A model generated the notes under the pieces. The model was not told where the DNA came from. It was given only the letters and a program-made list of their open reading frames with translations, and ran no database searches. 64,000 nt of DNA from Patescibacteria group bacterium (GTDB lineage Bacteria > Patescibacteriota > Patescibacteriia > 2-12-FULL-60-25): positions 62,001-126,000 of the forward strand of contig JALNYW010000002.1 of assembly GCA_023229665.1 (NCBI GenBank), given 5' to 3'. Below, in pieces: positions 40,689-49,781 of the stretch. A program made the translations under genes and the position numbers. Numbering within the stretch: position 1 is the first letter of the stretch; the number at the start of each line of letters is the position of its first letter.

Positions 40689-41801
40689 TTATGATACCAG
40701 TTGCTTGGCGATGAGTTGTTTTAACTCTTCCAAACCTACTCCCGTATGTGCCGAAACGAAGGTCGGGGAGAACGCTTTGTATTCTTTGGTGAGCTTGGCT
40801 TTTGGTACGCGCTTGAGGCGGTCCACTTTGTTAAAGACGTAGAGCTTGGGAATACGGTCGGCTTTCATCTGCTTCAAGACTTCTTCGACTTCAACGATTT
40901 TTTCGTTTACATACGGATCGCTGACATCGATGACGTGGAGCAAGAGATCCGCATCCACAGTTTCATCCAAGGTGGAACGGAACGCATCAATCAATTGCGG
41001 CGGCAGGTCTTGGATAAAGCCGATCGTGTCTGACAAAAGCACCTCACGCTCACCGGTCCAGAGTTTGCCGACACGCGTATCGAGCGTGGCGAAGAGCGCA
41101 TCGGCCACATACGCGCCTTTTTTGGTGAGTGCGTTCAACAGCGATGATTTTCCGGCATTCGTATAGCCGACAATGGACACGGTTTTGAGTCCGACGCGAT
41201 CACGGTGCGCGCGATGGCCGGAACGTGACACGGCCACGCGATCCAGTTCTTTCTTGGTGTGCTGTTCCTGCTGGAAAAGGTGGCGTTTCATCATTTCCGT
41301 ATTCGATTCACCCGCGCCGGCACGACCGCCGATCCCACCGGCCTGCTGCATCATTTCCGAACCCATGCCGAAAATACGCGGACCCATGTGGCGGATGGCT
41401 GCGAGTTTGATTTGGAGTTTGGCTTCGGCGGTTTTGGCGTGTTTGGAAAAGATTTTGAGGATCAAATCCACGCGGTCCCAAACTTGCATCTTCAATTTTG
41501 CGTCGCGAAGCGCTTCATCCACCTTAAACATCTGTCCCGGCTTCAAAAGATTGTTGATGATGAGCACTTCCGCTTTTTCTTTGCGCGCGAGTTCGGCGAT
41601 TTCTTCCAACTTTCCCGAACCGATATAAGTCCGATAATCAGGCACGCCTTTTTTCTGGATGAGTTTCACGATGATGATCCCGCCATAGGTTCCAACCAGC
41701 GACTCAAGCTCAAGCAAGCGGCGTTCCGCTTCCGCTTTTGGCATGGTGGGTGGGATGACATCAATCAGGATGGCCCTGGGTTTTAGGGGGATTTTGGGCA
41801 T
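40689..41801 (-). CDS. hflX: GTPase HflX, 370 aa
   Basis: A ribosome-associated GTPase that rescues or splits stalled ribosomes. The N-terminal HflX domain includes DYRTYIGSGKLEEI (~55-68). The Gly-rich GIGGRAGAGES segment precedes the G domain, which has G1 GYTNAGKSS (~212-220), G3 DTIGF, and G4 NKVD. ATG 41801 is preferred to an in-frame TTG 12 nt upstream. Probably the first gene of a unit with cca. Confidence 0.95.
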   Translation of the reverse strand: MPKIPLKPRAILIDVIPPTMPKAEAERRLLELESLVGTYGGIIIVKLIQKKGVPDYRTYIGSGKLEEIAELARKEKAEVLIINNLLKPGQMFKVDEALRDAKLKMQVWDRVDLILKIFSKHAKTAEAKLQIKLAAIRHMGPRIFGMGSEMMQQAGGIGGRAGAGESNTEMMKRHLFQQEQHTKKELDRVAVSRSGHRAHRDRVGLKTVSIVGYTNAGKSSLLNALTKKGAYVADALFATLDTRVGKLWTGEREVLLSDTIGFIQDLPPQLIDAFRSTLDETVDADLLLHVIDVSDPYVNEKIVEVEEVLKQMKADRIPKLYVFNKVDRLKRVPKAKLTKEYKAFSPTFVSAHTGVGLEELKQLIAKQLVS

Positions 41802-41932
41802 AGGGTTATTCAATCATGGGAATAGAAAAACGGGCTATAGCGAAACGCACGGATTGCCGTGTGCGTTTGCCATGCCCGGATTTAGCGGATCATGAGGAAA
41901 AGATAGCGTTTCATTTGGACTTTGGCAAGAAA

Positions 41933-41953
41933 AAGACCCCGCGTGGCGGGATC
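41933..41953 (-). terminator. Terminator of the 41952 gene
   Basis: Minus strand GATCCCGC-CAC-GCGGGGTC followed by TTTTTC; the first stem bases are part of the stop codon region. Confidence 0.8.
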
Positions 41954-42188
41954 AGGAGTCGGGCTCGTCCTTGCGGAGGAGCGTCATGCCCTGGGTGATC
42001 TCGCCGCGCTCGAAGGCGTGGCGGGACTCCATGCGCTGCAACGTACCGCCGGTACTCTTGCGTTCGCGTGCGGCTTTGAGTTCCGCACGCTGTTCTCTCA
42101 GGAGCCGGATCCTGCGGACGCGTCGCATCACCGCGGTGGCGGTGACGACGACCACGAACAGGATCAAAAGGAACGTCTCGAACTGCAT
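41952..42188 (-). CDS. Small single-span membrane protein, 78 aa
   Basis: ATG 42188 is chosen because AAGGAGG lies 5 nt upstream; a GTG two codons earlier overlaps the site. One hydrophobic helix (~4-22) is followed by a strongly basic amphipathic helix (RRVRRIRLLREQRAELKAAR). Function unknown. It follows the 42252 gene with the promoter placed inside that gene's terminator. Confidence 0.68.
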   Translation of the reverse strand: MQFETFLLILFVVVVTATAVMRRVRRIRLLREQRAELKAARERKSTGGTLQRMESRHAFERGEITQGMTLLRKDEPDS

Positions 42189-42208
42189 CGTCACCTCCTT
42201 GCATTCCT

Positions 42209-42262
42209 ACCAAACCAAGCCAAACGTGTTTCGTCAAAAAAACCGCCCTCATCAAGCGGCGG
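42209..42262 (-). promoter_or_regulatory. Terminator and promoter fused
   Basis: The 42252 gene ends in a hairpin CCGCC (42258-42262) with GGCGG (42243-42247) whose loop holds its TGA stop. The T run TTTTTTT directly becomes the -35 TTGACG (42232-42237) of the next gene, with TTTGGT (42209-42214) 17 bp away as -10. Confidence 0.65.
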
Positions 42263-42449
42263 CAGGGGGATCGGACCCGCTCGAGCTGGGCGGGTTCGAG
42301 GGCGTGGGAGGCGGCGGCCGCTTCGATGGGCTCGGAATCCGGAGGATATCCTCCCATCTCGGCGGATACTGGCGCATGGCCACGATCATCATGGCGACGT
42401 TCAGGGCCACGAACGCAAAAACGCACAAACCGACCAATAACCATTCCAT
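42252..42449 (-). CDS. Small single-span membrane protein with Pro/Ser tail, 65 aa
   Basis: GAGGT precedes the ATG. A hydrophobic helix (residues ~2-25) is followed by a basic/aromatic turn (RQYPPRWEDILRIP) and a Pro/Ser-rich tail (~40-65). Family unknown. Same layout and size class as the 41952 gene downstream of it. Confidence 0.65.
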   Translation of the reverse strand: MEWLLVGLCVFAFVALNVAMMIVAMRQYPPRWEDILRIPSPSKRPPPPTPSNPPSSSGSDPPAAA

Positions 42450-42567
42450 GCTGACCTCGCATGCTTACCGCACCATATTTGAGGAAGATGATCAAGCCCT
42501 TGACGTCCGGTCCTGAAAAGGGAACGTGGTAGAGAGAGGGGAGAGAAAACCCCAGAAGGAGGTTCCT

Positions 42568-43386
42568 ATGGAAAAGAGCTGGTTTTGGTTGGTCTTCGTA
42601 TGCACGTGGCTCATGCAGGGCTGCGTCGTGTCCGAGGGCGGTTTTTCCGATGCCGGCATGCCGGCCGACGCCTCGCCGAACGCCGTTCGACCGGTGTTCA
42701 GCCATCCGACGCTTGAGCCGGACGTGCCGGAGCTGTCGCTTCGGCCCGCTCCCGAACCGGAGTGGCGGCCGAGCTGGCACCCGCAGGGCACGTTGCTGGT
42801 GGATGCGGCCGGCGATCTCTGGATGGTGGGCGAGCACGAGACGCGTCTGCCGGTTTCCGGCGATGACACGCTCGGCTACGTGAGCCTCGACGAGCACGAC
42901 GCGATCCCGATGTCGCTCGACGAGGAGCGCTGCCTCGTTCCGGACGAGAGCCGCTACTGGGGTCCCGGAAACTTTGCCTGGTGGCCTGTCTATGGGCCGA
43001 GCGAAGAAGAGCGCGGGCCGTTCATCCTGGACGGGGAACACTTCGTCCGCCGTCCCGTCGCCCATGAAGTCCTCGAGAGCTGGGGCTACTACTGGAGATG
43101 GATGGACTACTTCGATGGCGGAGAAGATGAGTGGCTCTCCTACAGGTTCGAAGACGATCCCGTCCCGTTCCGTGACGGTTCGCTCGCGCGGACCGAGCTT
43201 GGCACGTACTACTTGCTGCACGGTCGCGCGTATCTCTTCCGTCCGGCCGGGCTTGCGCTCGAGGCCGGATACCGTGAAGAGGACATGCAGATGATGAGCG
43301 AGACGCGCCTGCGCGAGCTCGCCATCGTCACCACGTCTTTCACGCGCGAGACCTTCGGGAGCTGTCCCTCGGACATAGCTCCCTGA
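42568..43386 (+). CDS. DAG-linker-type lipoprotein, 272 aa
   Basis: Start ATG 42568 lies behind AAGGAGG, which itself follows the hairpin GGGG/CCCC (42538-42553). The signal sequence ends Leu-Met-Gln-Gly-Cys. The linker (SDAGMPADASPNA) resembles those at 2 and 31097. The external part is rich in Trp, Tyr, Glu and Arg, contains only a few Cys, and matches no family I know. A TTGACG at 42500-42505 may be the -35 box. Confidence 0.75.
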   Translation: MEKSWFWLVFVCTWLMQGCVVSEGGFSDAGMPADASPNAVRPVFSHPTLEPDVPELSLRPAPEPEWRPSWHPQGTLLVDAAGDLWMVGEHETRLPVSGDDTLGYVSLDEHDAIPMSLDEERCLVPDESRYWGPGNFAWWPVYGPSEEERGPFILDGEHFVRRPVAHEVLESWGYYWRWMDYFDGGEDEWLSYRFEDDPVPFRDGSLARTELGTYYLLHGRAYLFRPAGLALEAGYREEDMQMMSETRLRELAIVTTSFTRETFGSCPSDIAP

Positions 43387-43393
43387 TCCCCTG

Positions 43394-43420
43394 ATCTCGA
43401 CAAATGTCGGGATTTTTTTT
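43394..43420 (+). terminator. Intrinsic terminator
   Basis: ATCTCGAC-AAAT-GTCGGGAT followed by a run of T, 7 nt after the stop codon. Confidence 0.85.
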
Positions 43421-43451
43421 AAAACGTGGTCAGCACCATTAAGGAGGAAGT

Positions 43452-43802
43452 ATGTTCAAGGCCATTCGTAAGTGGTGGAGCGATCGCAAACAACCGTCGA
43501 TCGAGCCGGAGCCGCTTCCGGTAGACGAAGAGCTCCTGAAGCTTCTCGACGATACGATGAATGCCGAAGATCGGGCCCTGCGCCTTTACTACCAGCTCGC
43601 GAAACGTGAGCGACGTGGCGAAAAGATTCCGCTTCGGGAAGTCTGGCGACAGCTTCAGCTTATCTCGCCTTTGATCGGCAAGTATGAGACAGGCTGCCGT
43701 CTCATCGACGAGAAGATCGGCTTCGAAAAGAAACATCAGGCGGTGCGTCTGATCGCCTCCCGCCGCCAGCTCAAAAAGCTCAAGATCGCTGCCGCCCCTT
43801 AG
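43452..43802 (+). CDS. Small basic helical protein, 116 aa
   Basis: AAGGAGG lies a few nt before the ATG and a small TGGT/ACCA hairpin (43427-43438) lies before that. The protein is almost all helix and basic at both ends, with no membrane segment or Cys-based site. Family unknown. The terminator begins within the last codons. Confidence 0.7.
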   Translation: MFKAIRKWWSDRKQPSIEPEPLPVDEELLKLLDDTMNAEDRALRLYYQLAKRERRGEKIPLREVWRQLQLISPLIGKYETGCRLIDEKIGFEKKHQAVRLIASRRQLKKLKIAAAP

Positions 43803-43812
43803 GCGGCTTTTT
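43791..43812 (+). terminator. Terminator enclosing a stop codon
   Basis: GCCGCC (43791-43796) pairs with GGCGGC (43802-43807), then TTTTTC; the TAG stop of the 43452 gene spans the loop and the first stem base. Confidence 0.85.
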
Positions 43813-43896
43813 CTTGCCCAAAGCAAAGAACCCGCTTAAGGTTCAATGCGATATATCATTATATATAGGTGTGTTAAGCTACCGTCATCCAAGCCC

Positions 43897-44463
43897 ATGA
43901 AAAACGTTACTGAAGTGGAGCTCCAACTTGAAAAGGAGCTTCTCGCCAGGGCCAAGGAGAACCCCGCGGTGGTCGCCGAAATTTACGACCGTTACGCGGA
44001 TAGGCTCTACGGGTTCCTGCTCAAACGCTCCGGCCATAAAGAAACGGCCGAAGATTTGGTCTCGCGCGTCTTCATAAAATTTATGGAGGCGTTGCCGAAT
44101 ATCGAATGGCAAGGCGTCTCGCTCGGCGCGTATTTGTACCGCAGCGCGTCGAACGCCTTGATTGACCATTGGCGCAGCGCGAGCGTCCGCATGGACCGCG
44201 AGCTTGATGAAAATTTTGATGCGCCTATTACGGAGAACGATCCATCCTGGCACGCGGAACTCGTGCTCGAAAAAGACAAGCTGCTGAGCGCGATGAAGAC
44301 TCTGGCGCCGCGCGACCAGCAAGTGCTCGACTTGCGGTTCTTTGGCGGCCTTGAGCCGGATGAAATCGCCGCCATGCTCGGCATCAGTCCGAACCATGCA
44401 TCCGTCCTTTGTTATCGAGCTATCGGCCGATTGCGCAAGCACTACGCCATCCCCACCGTATGA
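43897..44463 (+). CDS. ECF-type RNA polymerase sigma factor, 188 aa
   Basis: Directs RNA polymerase to a special promoter set. Region 2 (~20-90) has the EIYDRYADRLYGFLLKRSG and AEDLVSRVFIKFME patterns. Region 4 (~125-185) has LAPRDQQVLDLRFFGGLEPDEIA followed by the helix-turn-helix. ATG 43897 is preferred to an upstream in-frame ATG that lies in the AT-rich promoter region. The stop overlaps the start of the alpha-2-macroglobulin gene (ATGA), so the two are coupled. AT-rich TATATA stretches at 43851-43867 may hold the promoter. Confidence 0.9.
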   Translation: MKNVTEVELQLEKELLARAKENPAVVAEIYDRYADRLYGFLLKRSGHKETAEDLVSRVFIKFMEALPNIEWQGVSLGAYLYRSASNALIDHWRSASVRMDRELDENFDAPITENDPSWHAELVLEKDKLLSAMKTLAPRDQQVLDLRFFGGLEPDEIAAMLGISPNHASVLCYRAIGRLRKHYAIPTV

Positions 44464-47400
44464 ACGACTTCCTCCACCCCAAACAAGATATGACCCCGCC
44501 GATTCCGGAAGGGTCGGACCGTCATGCCCCGGTTCCGAAGCCGTTGCAAGAAGCGGCTGACGTCATTTCTTCCATCGCCGATGAGTCGTCCGAGCCGATG
44601 GCTTCCGGCGTGAAGATGCGTCAACGCGCGGCTTTGCTCGCGCATGCCGAACAACTTAAACCGTCTTCTTCTCCTTCCGTTATGCCGTCTCCCGAGTCCG
44701 CCAAGCCCAAGAAAGTCGCCGCCCATCACCCCTGGCGCGGATTTAGCCTCGGTTTTGCCGGGGTATTGGCCGCCGTGGCTTTGGTTCTGGTTTTTGTCAG
44801 TCCGAACGGGCTGACCCCGTTGCCGGGTACGCGTCCGCTCGCGAACGCGCTTTCGATTCCCGCCGCCCATGCCGGGGACGCCTTCCTGCTCGTGGCGGAT
44901 AATTCAGATGCGTCCGGCGTCGCCTCGGATTCCACGCTCACCATCACTTCCAAGGTGGATATATCGCCGGAAGTGCTGAAGCAGTCTTTGCGTATTGAAC
45001 CGCCGCTCGAGGTGGATGTCGTGAAAGAAGGGGAGGGTACGTATAAGGTCACGCCGAAACAGGATCTTGAGCCGGGCGAAACCTATCGCGTGAGCATTGA
45101 GACCTTGGTCGACAAGGAAGACGGCACCCGGTTGCGCCGCGAATTCTCGTGGGCGCTCCAGGCGAAGAACGACATGCGCGTCCTTTCGACCATCCCGCGC
45201 GATGGCAGCGCCTTTGTGCCGACGACGACCGGCATCGAATTCAAATTGTCCCGTGACGGATGGACCGACGCGACTTCTTCGTTCTCGATCGTGCCGAATG
45301 TCCCGGGCCGTTTCGAGTCGCGCGGCCGCTATCTCACGTTTATTCCGACGCTGCCGTTTGAAGCCGGCCGCCGTTTTGAAGTCACGTTGAAAAAAGGATT
45401 TGGAGGCGGTCCCGGCGATGCCGGATTGGCGGAAGATGCGCGCATCCGTTTTGAGACGGCCGTCGCCCAGCCGACGGGTCCGAATGCTAACCAGCCGCCC
45501 ATGTTCTCGGTGAGCGAATTCCAGGAAAAATCGCCGAACGAGGCTTGGTTGCTTGACCTTGGATATACCGATTCACGCAGCGCCGGTACGGCCATGAAAG
45601 CCGAAATCATCGGGTATCGCCTGGACGCGAATGAAGCCAAGCGTTTGCTCCAAGATCGTTTGAAGATTCCGACCTGGGCTCCGGTGGAAGCCGGTCGGTT
45701 TGAGGCGTACGAAAAAACGAACAAGACGGAAGCCTTCCGTGCCGAGGCTGACACGGTGGTTACGAATTATCAGCGCCAAGTGAGCATGCCGGCCGCTCCG
45801 GCAGGTTTCTATGCCGTGCGCGTGACCCCAAAAACGGCCACGGCCGGCAAGCCGACCTGGATGTTCCTCCAGCTTACCGATGTGGCCGCGTATTTGATCG
45901 CGGATGAAAAGCGTTTCTTCGTGTGGAGCGTGAATCCGACCACGAACCGTCCGCTTTCCAATTTGCGCGTCCGTTTGTCCGGCCAGGACAAGCGCACCGA
46001 CGAGCGCGGCTTGGTCGAATTGCAGACCCCGTCAATTTTACTCGCGACCACGACCCAGGCGGGCGACGTCTATCCGTATGAACTCACCGAGTACGGCGAT
46101 GAAGGTACGGCCACCCAAGCCTTCGGGATCGTGCGCAAGACGTATGATGGGTACTGGTTCGAGCTCGGGAACCGCGACGCGGGCATCTCGAAGACCTGGG
46201 GATACCTGTATCTCGACCGACCGTTGTATCGCACGCAGGATGAATTGAAGTTGTTCGGACTCGCGCAGGACCGTGACTCGCGCCAGAGCGGCGGCGACAT
46301 TGAAGTACGTTTGCGCAAGAGTTCGTATTGGATTGATTGGGGTACGGGACGCGAAAAAGTCTATCAGAGCAAAACCGTACGTCCCGATGCGGCCGGCCGT
46401 TTTGACGCGTCCTTCAATTGGAATGAGCTTGCCCAGGGGTATTACTCGGTCGAAGTCCGCCGCGGCACCGAAACGGTCGCCTCGCGCAGCTTCGAAGTGC
46501 GCGAATTCGCCAAACCGGCCTACGCGCTTTCCGTCGTCATGGACAAGGAAGAGCTCTTCGACGGCGAACAGATTTCCGGCACGCTCAAGGCCTCGTTTTT
46601 CGAAGGCACGCCCATGTCCAAGCTGCGCGTGAAGCTTAACTGGGATGGCGGCCAGACCACGGTTGAAACCGATGAAGCCGGCATGGTCCGCTTTACGGTT
46701 CCGTATCGCATGCCTGTTTGCGCCTCGCCGTCCGTGAGCCGCACCTCTTTTTGTCCGGCGACGGTTTGGTTGAATGTAAATGCCGTCCCCGAAGAAGGGG
46801 AGGAAGGTCAGGTGGTTGGCACCGGCACGGTCGTGGTCCAGCGCAGCGAAGCCGGCGTGACCCTGAATGCCCGCGCCGATCAAAATAATGCGACCGTAAC
46901 CGGGAACGTATGGCGTCGCATCTTGGGCAAAATGGATACCGACCGCTCCCAAGCGTGGGCGAACCGCGCCGTTTCCCTCTATATTTATGGCCGTCGTTGG
47001 GAGCGTGTCCAAACCGGTTTCCGCTACGACCCGATCGAGAAGGTGCAGGTTCCGGTCTATCGCTATGAAGAACGTTGGGACGCGCCCGTGACGGCCCAGC
47101 TCACCACCGATGCGCGCGGCAATTTCACGCATATCTTCCCGGTGGATGATACGCGCGATTATTACCTGATTACCGAAACGCGCGACGATAAGAATCGCGT
47201 CTCCGAATCCCGTACCTGGGTCTATCCGGGTTCTTGGGGCGGAGTATCGCGCCCGATGCCTTCCGATACGGGCGTCGTGGATGTGTATCCGCGCCTTGAA
47301 CTTACGCCCAAGCCTCCGGAGGGCGGTCCGTATGGATACGGCCTCGGCGAAGAAGTGACGGCGACCTATCTCATGGGGAACCAGCCCATCGAGGTCGCGA

Positions 47401-49781
47401 AGACGCCGGGTATCTTATTCCTGGTCGGGAGCCGCGGGCTCCGTTCGGTGAACGTACAGAATACGGCGGACATGAAATTCCGTTTCGACCAGAATCTCGT
47501 TCCGAACGCCGAGGTCCGCGCCATCACGTGGGTGAATGGCCACTTCGAGCCGGTGCAGGCGACGGCGGAATACCGCCGTGAGGAAAAGAGCGTGGTGATC
47601 GAAGCGACGCCGCGGAAGACCGCCTATGCTCCGGGAGAAACCGTCGAAGTGGATGTGACGGCCCGTTTGAAGTCGAATAATGCGCCCGCTCGCGACACCG
47701 TGGTGGCGTTCGGCGCGGTGGACAAGGCGCTTCTCGCCATCAGCTATGACGAAAAAGCGTCGCCGCTCGATTCGATATACGGATATGTGGCGGACGGCGT
47801 GATTTTCACTTCGCGCTTGCATGATGAAGCCTATGACGGCTTTGGCGGCGCGGAAAAAGGCGGGGGAGGCGGCGACGCCGCGCGTCTCGCGAACCAAGTC
47901 CGCAAGAATTTTAAGGATACGGCAGCCTTTGGCACGGTCGTAACCGATGGCGATGGAAAAGCGACGCTTCGCTTTACGGCTCCGGACAATATTACAGGTT
48001 GGCGTCTCGAATTGGTCGGCGTATCCGCCCAGCTTGAAGCCGGTGCCGGCCGCACGGACGTGAACGTGACCAAGCCCGTCTTCGTGGACGTGGTTGCTCC
48101 TCCGCGCTTGCTTACGAATGACAAGCCGTTCCTGAAACTGCGTGCCTATGGCGCCGGCTTGGCGACGGGGGATGCGGTCACTTACACCGTCAAAGCGCCG
48201 ACGCTCGGCATTGACCAGCAGGTTCCGGGTCGCGCCGGCGAATCCATTTCGGTCGGCATCTCGAAGTTGGTGGATGGCCGCCATCCGATCACGATCTCGA
48301 TCACCTCCGCCAAGGGCACGGATGCGATCGAGCGCACGGTGACGGTTGTTCCGTCGCGTTTCCTGCGCGATGAGTTCGCCCGCGTGGATGCCGCTCCGGG
48401 CTCAAGCTTGCCGGATATCGGCCGCCCTGAAGCGACCATCCAATTCATCCCGCAAAACCGCGCCGCGCTCCAGCCGTTGGCTTATGATCTTTTGAAGCCG
48501 GGTTCGAGCCGTTCCGATGCCTTATTGACGACGCGCCTGGCCGCCAAGTTGTTGCGCGAAGAGTTCAAGGTGAATGACCGTTGGTGGGGCGATTGGCTGC
48601 CGCAAGACGCGGACCTCGCGACGCGCCTGGCCGATTATCAGGATGAAGCCGGCGGCATGCGCCTCGTGACCTACGGAACTTCGGATCTCGAATTATCCGC
48701 CGAAATCGCCGCCACCGTTCCCGAATATGTGGACAGCAACAGTCTCGCCGGATATTTCTGGTCGACACTTGATTCCAAAACCGCCAGCCGTGAAGTACAA
48801 ATCCAGGCTCTGGCGGGTCTCGCTTCGCTTGGCGAACCTGTCCTTCCTTCCCTTCAGGCGGCTGCGGCGATTCCGGAACTCGGTTGGCGCGAACAGCTCG
48901 CGATCGCGCGCGGCCTCGAAGCCGCGGGGGACCGTGAACGCGCCCGTGGATTGCTTGAAGCGTTGCTGTCCAAGGCGGAACGTCGCGATGAGCTGACCTT
49001 CCTCAAGGTTTCCGACCGTGAAGCCGATGTCTATGAAGCCACGGCGGATGCGGCCGGCATCGCGGCGCGTCTCGCGCATCCGGAGGCGGACAATCTCTCA
49101 CGCTATGTCGAGACGAACTGGGTCGAGGACGCGTTCCCGGTTCTCGCGAAAGCTCGTTACTTGAAAGCGGTGCTGCCGACGCGCGCGAACCGCGACATCG
49201 TGCTCGCGTATACCTTAGGCGAAGGGGAGAGCGTGCTCACCTTTAAGGAGGGAGCGGTCCAGTCCATTGACTTGACCCGCGAAGAGGCCGCCAACTTCCG
49301 CGTGACGCGCGTGGACGGTCCGATTGCCATGACCTTCATCCGCCGCGCCGCCGGCCGCCCGACTTCCAAACCGGAACTCGCCGTGTCGCGTCGCTACGAA
49401 GCCTCTAAGCCGCTCGCGGACTTGAAGGAAGGCGATGCGGTCCGCGTCATCCTCACGCCGGAATGGAAGGCGAATGCCCAGGATGGCTGCTACGCGGTCC
49501 GTGACCATATGCCGGGCGCGTTCCAGGCCGTCGTTGGTTGGGGCGCTTCCGAGGCTTATGGCCTGCAGGACGGCCGTTCCAGCTGGTATACGTCTCTGGT
49601 CGAGGACGGCGAAGTGACGTTCACCGCCTGCAAGTATGGGACGTGGCGCGATATGCCCATCAGTTATACGGCCCGCGTGGTTACGCGCGGCACGTACACG
49701 GCCGAAGCTCCGGTCATCCAGCACGAACAGTTCCCGTCGGTCGCCGCCGTCGGTACGGATCTCACCATTGAAATCAAATGA
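44460..49781 (+). CDS. Alpha-2-macroglobulin family protein with cytoplasmic N-terminus, 1773 aa
   Basis: Bacterial A2M proteins trap proteases or maintain the envelope. Residues 1-90 are cytoplasmic. The SIADESSEPMASGVKMRQRAAL-type part looks like the short N-terminal helix of CPR anti-sigma-like proteins. A membrane helix follows (~92-115), then stacked MG domains, a MG/bait region near 1100-1160 (AFGAVDKALLAISYD), a Gly-rich loop, and a helical thioester-type domain (~1335-1600). The CxEQ thioester is absent: the matching place reads Lys-Pro-Gly-Ser-Ser-Arg-Ser-Asp. The start overlaps the sigma-factor stop, and the stop overlaps the next gene's start. An anti-sigma role of the N-terminus is inference from that coupling. 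Confidence 0.9.
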   Translation: MNDFLHPKQDMTPPIPEGSDRHAPVPKPLQEAADVISSIADESSEPMASGVKMRQRAALLAHAEQLKPSSSPSVMPSPESAKPKKVAAHHPWRGFSLGFAGVLAAVALVLVFVSPNGLTPLPGTRPLANALSIPAAHAGDAFLLVADNSDASGVASDSTLTITSKVDISPEVLKQSLRIEPPLEVDVVKEGEGTYKVTPKQDLEPGETYRVSIETLVDKEDGTRLRREFSWALQAKNDMRVLSTIPRDGSAFVPTTTGIEFKLSRDGWTDATSSFSIVPNVPGRFESRGRYLTFIPTLPFEAGRRFEVTLKKGFGGGPGDAGLAEDARIRFETAVAQPTGPNANQPPMFSVSEFQEKSPNEAWLLDLGYTDSRSAGTAMKAEIIGYRLDANEAKRLLQDRLKIPTWAPVEAGRFEAYEKTNKTEAFRAEADTVVTNYQRQVSMPAAPAGFYAVRVTPKTATAGKPTWMFLQLTDVAAYLIADEKRFFVWSVNPTTNRPLSNLRVRLSGQDKRTDERGLVELQTPSILLATTTQAGDVYPYELTEYGDEGTATQAFGIVRKTYDGYWFELGNRDAGISKTWGYLYLDRPLYRTQDELKLFGLAQDRDSRQSGGDIEVRLRKSSYWIDWGTGREKVYQSKTVRPDAAGRFDASFNWNELAQGYYSVEVRRGTETVASRSFEVREFAKPAYALSVVMDKEELFDGEQISGTLKASFFEGTPMSKLRVKLNWDGGQTTVETDEAGMVRFTVPYRMPVCASPSVSRTSFCPATVWLNVNAVPEEGEEGQVVGTGTVVVQRSEAGVTLNARADQNNATVTGNVWRRILGKMDTDRSQAWANRAVSLYIYGRRWERVQTGFRYDPIEKVQVPVYRYEERWDAPVTAQLTTDARGNFTHIFPVDDTRDYYLITETRDDKNRVSESRTWVYPGSWGGVSRPMPSDTGVVDVYPRLELTPKPPEGGPYGYGLGEEVTATYLMGNQPIEVAKTPGILFLVGSRGLRSVNVQNTADMKFRFDQNLVPNAEVRAITWVNGHFEPVQATAEYRREEKSVVIEATPRKTAYAPGETVEVDVTARLKSNNAPARDTVVAFGAVDKALLAISYDEKASPLDSIYGYVADGVIFTSRLHDEAYDGFGGAEKGGGGGDAARLANQVRKNFKDTAAFGTVVTDGDGKATLRFTAPDNITGWRLELVGVSAQLEAGAGRTDVNVTKPVFVDVVAPPRLLTNDKPFLKLRAYGAGLATGDAVTYTVKAPTLGIDQQVPGRAGESISVGISKLVDGRHPITISITSAKGTDAIERTVTVVPSRFLRDEFARVDAAPGSSLPDIGRPEATIQFIPQNRAALQPLAYDLLKPGSSRSDALLTTRLAAKLLREEFKVNDRWWGDWLPQDADLATRLADYQDEAGGMRLVTYGTSDLELSAEIAATVPEYVDSNSLAGYFWSTLDSKTASREVQIQALAGLASLGEPVLPSLQAAAAIPELGWREQLAIARGLEAAGDRERARGLLEALLSKAERRDELTFLKVSDREADVYEATADAAGIAARLAHPEADNLSRYVETNWVEDAFPVLAKARYLKAVLPTRANRDIVLAYTLGEGESVLTFKEGAVQSIDLTREEAANFRVTRVDGPIAMTFIRRAAGRPTSKPELAVSRRYEASKPLADLKEGDAVRVILTPEWKANAQDGCYAVRDHMPGAFQAVVGWGASEAYGLQDGRSSWYTSLVEDGEVTFTACKYGTWRDMPISYTARVVTRGTYTAEAPVIQHEQFPSVAAVGTDLTIEIK

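Noticed and set aside
46038..47132. 364-codon minus-strand frame inside the A2M gene
   Set aside because: Antisense shadow; the plus strand continues the MG domains of A2M without a break.
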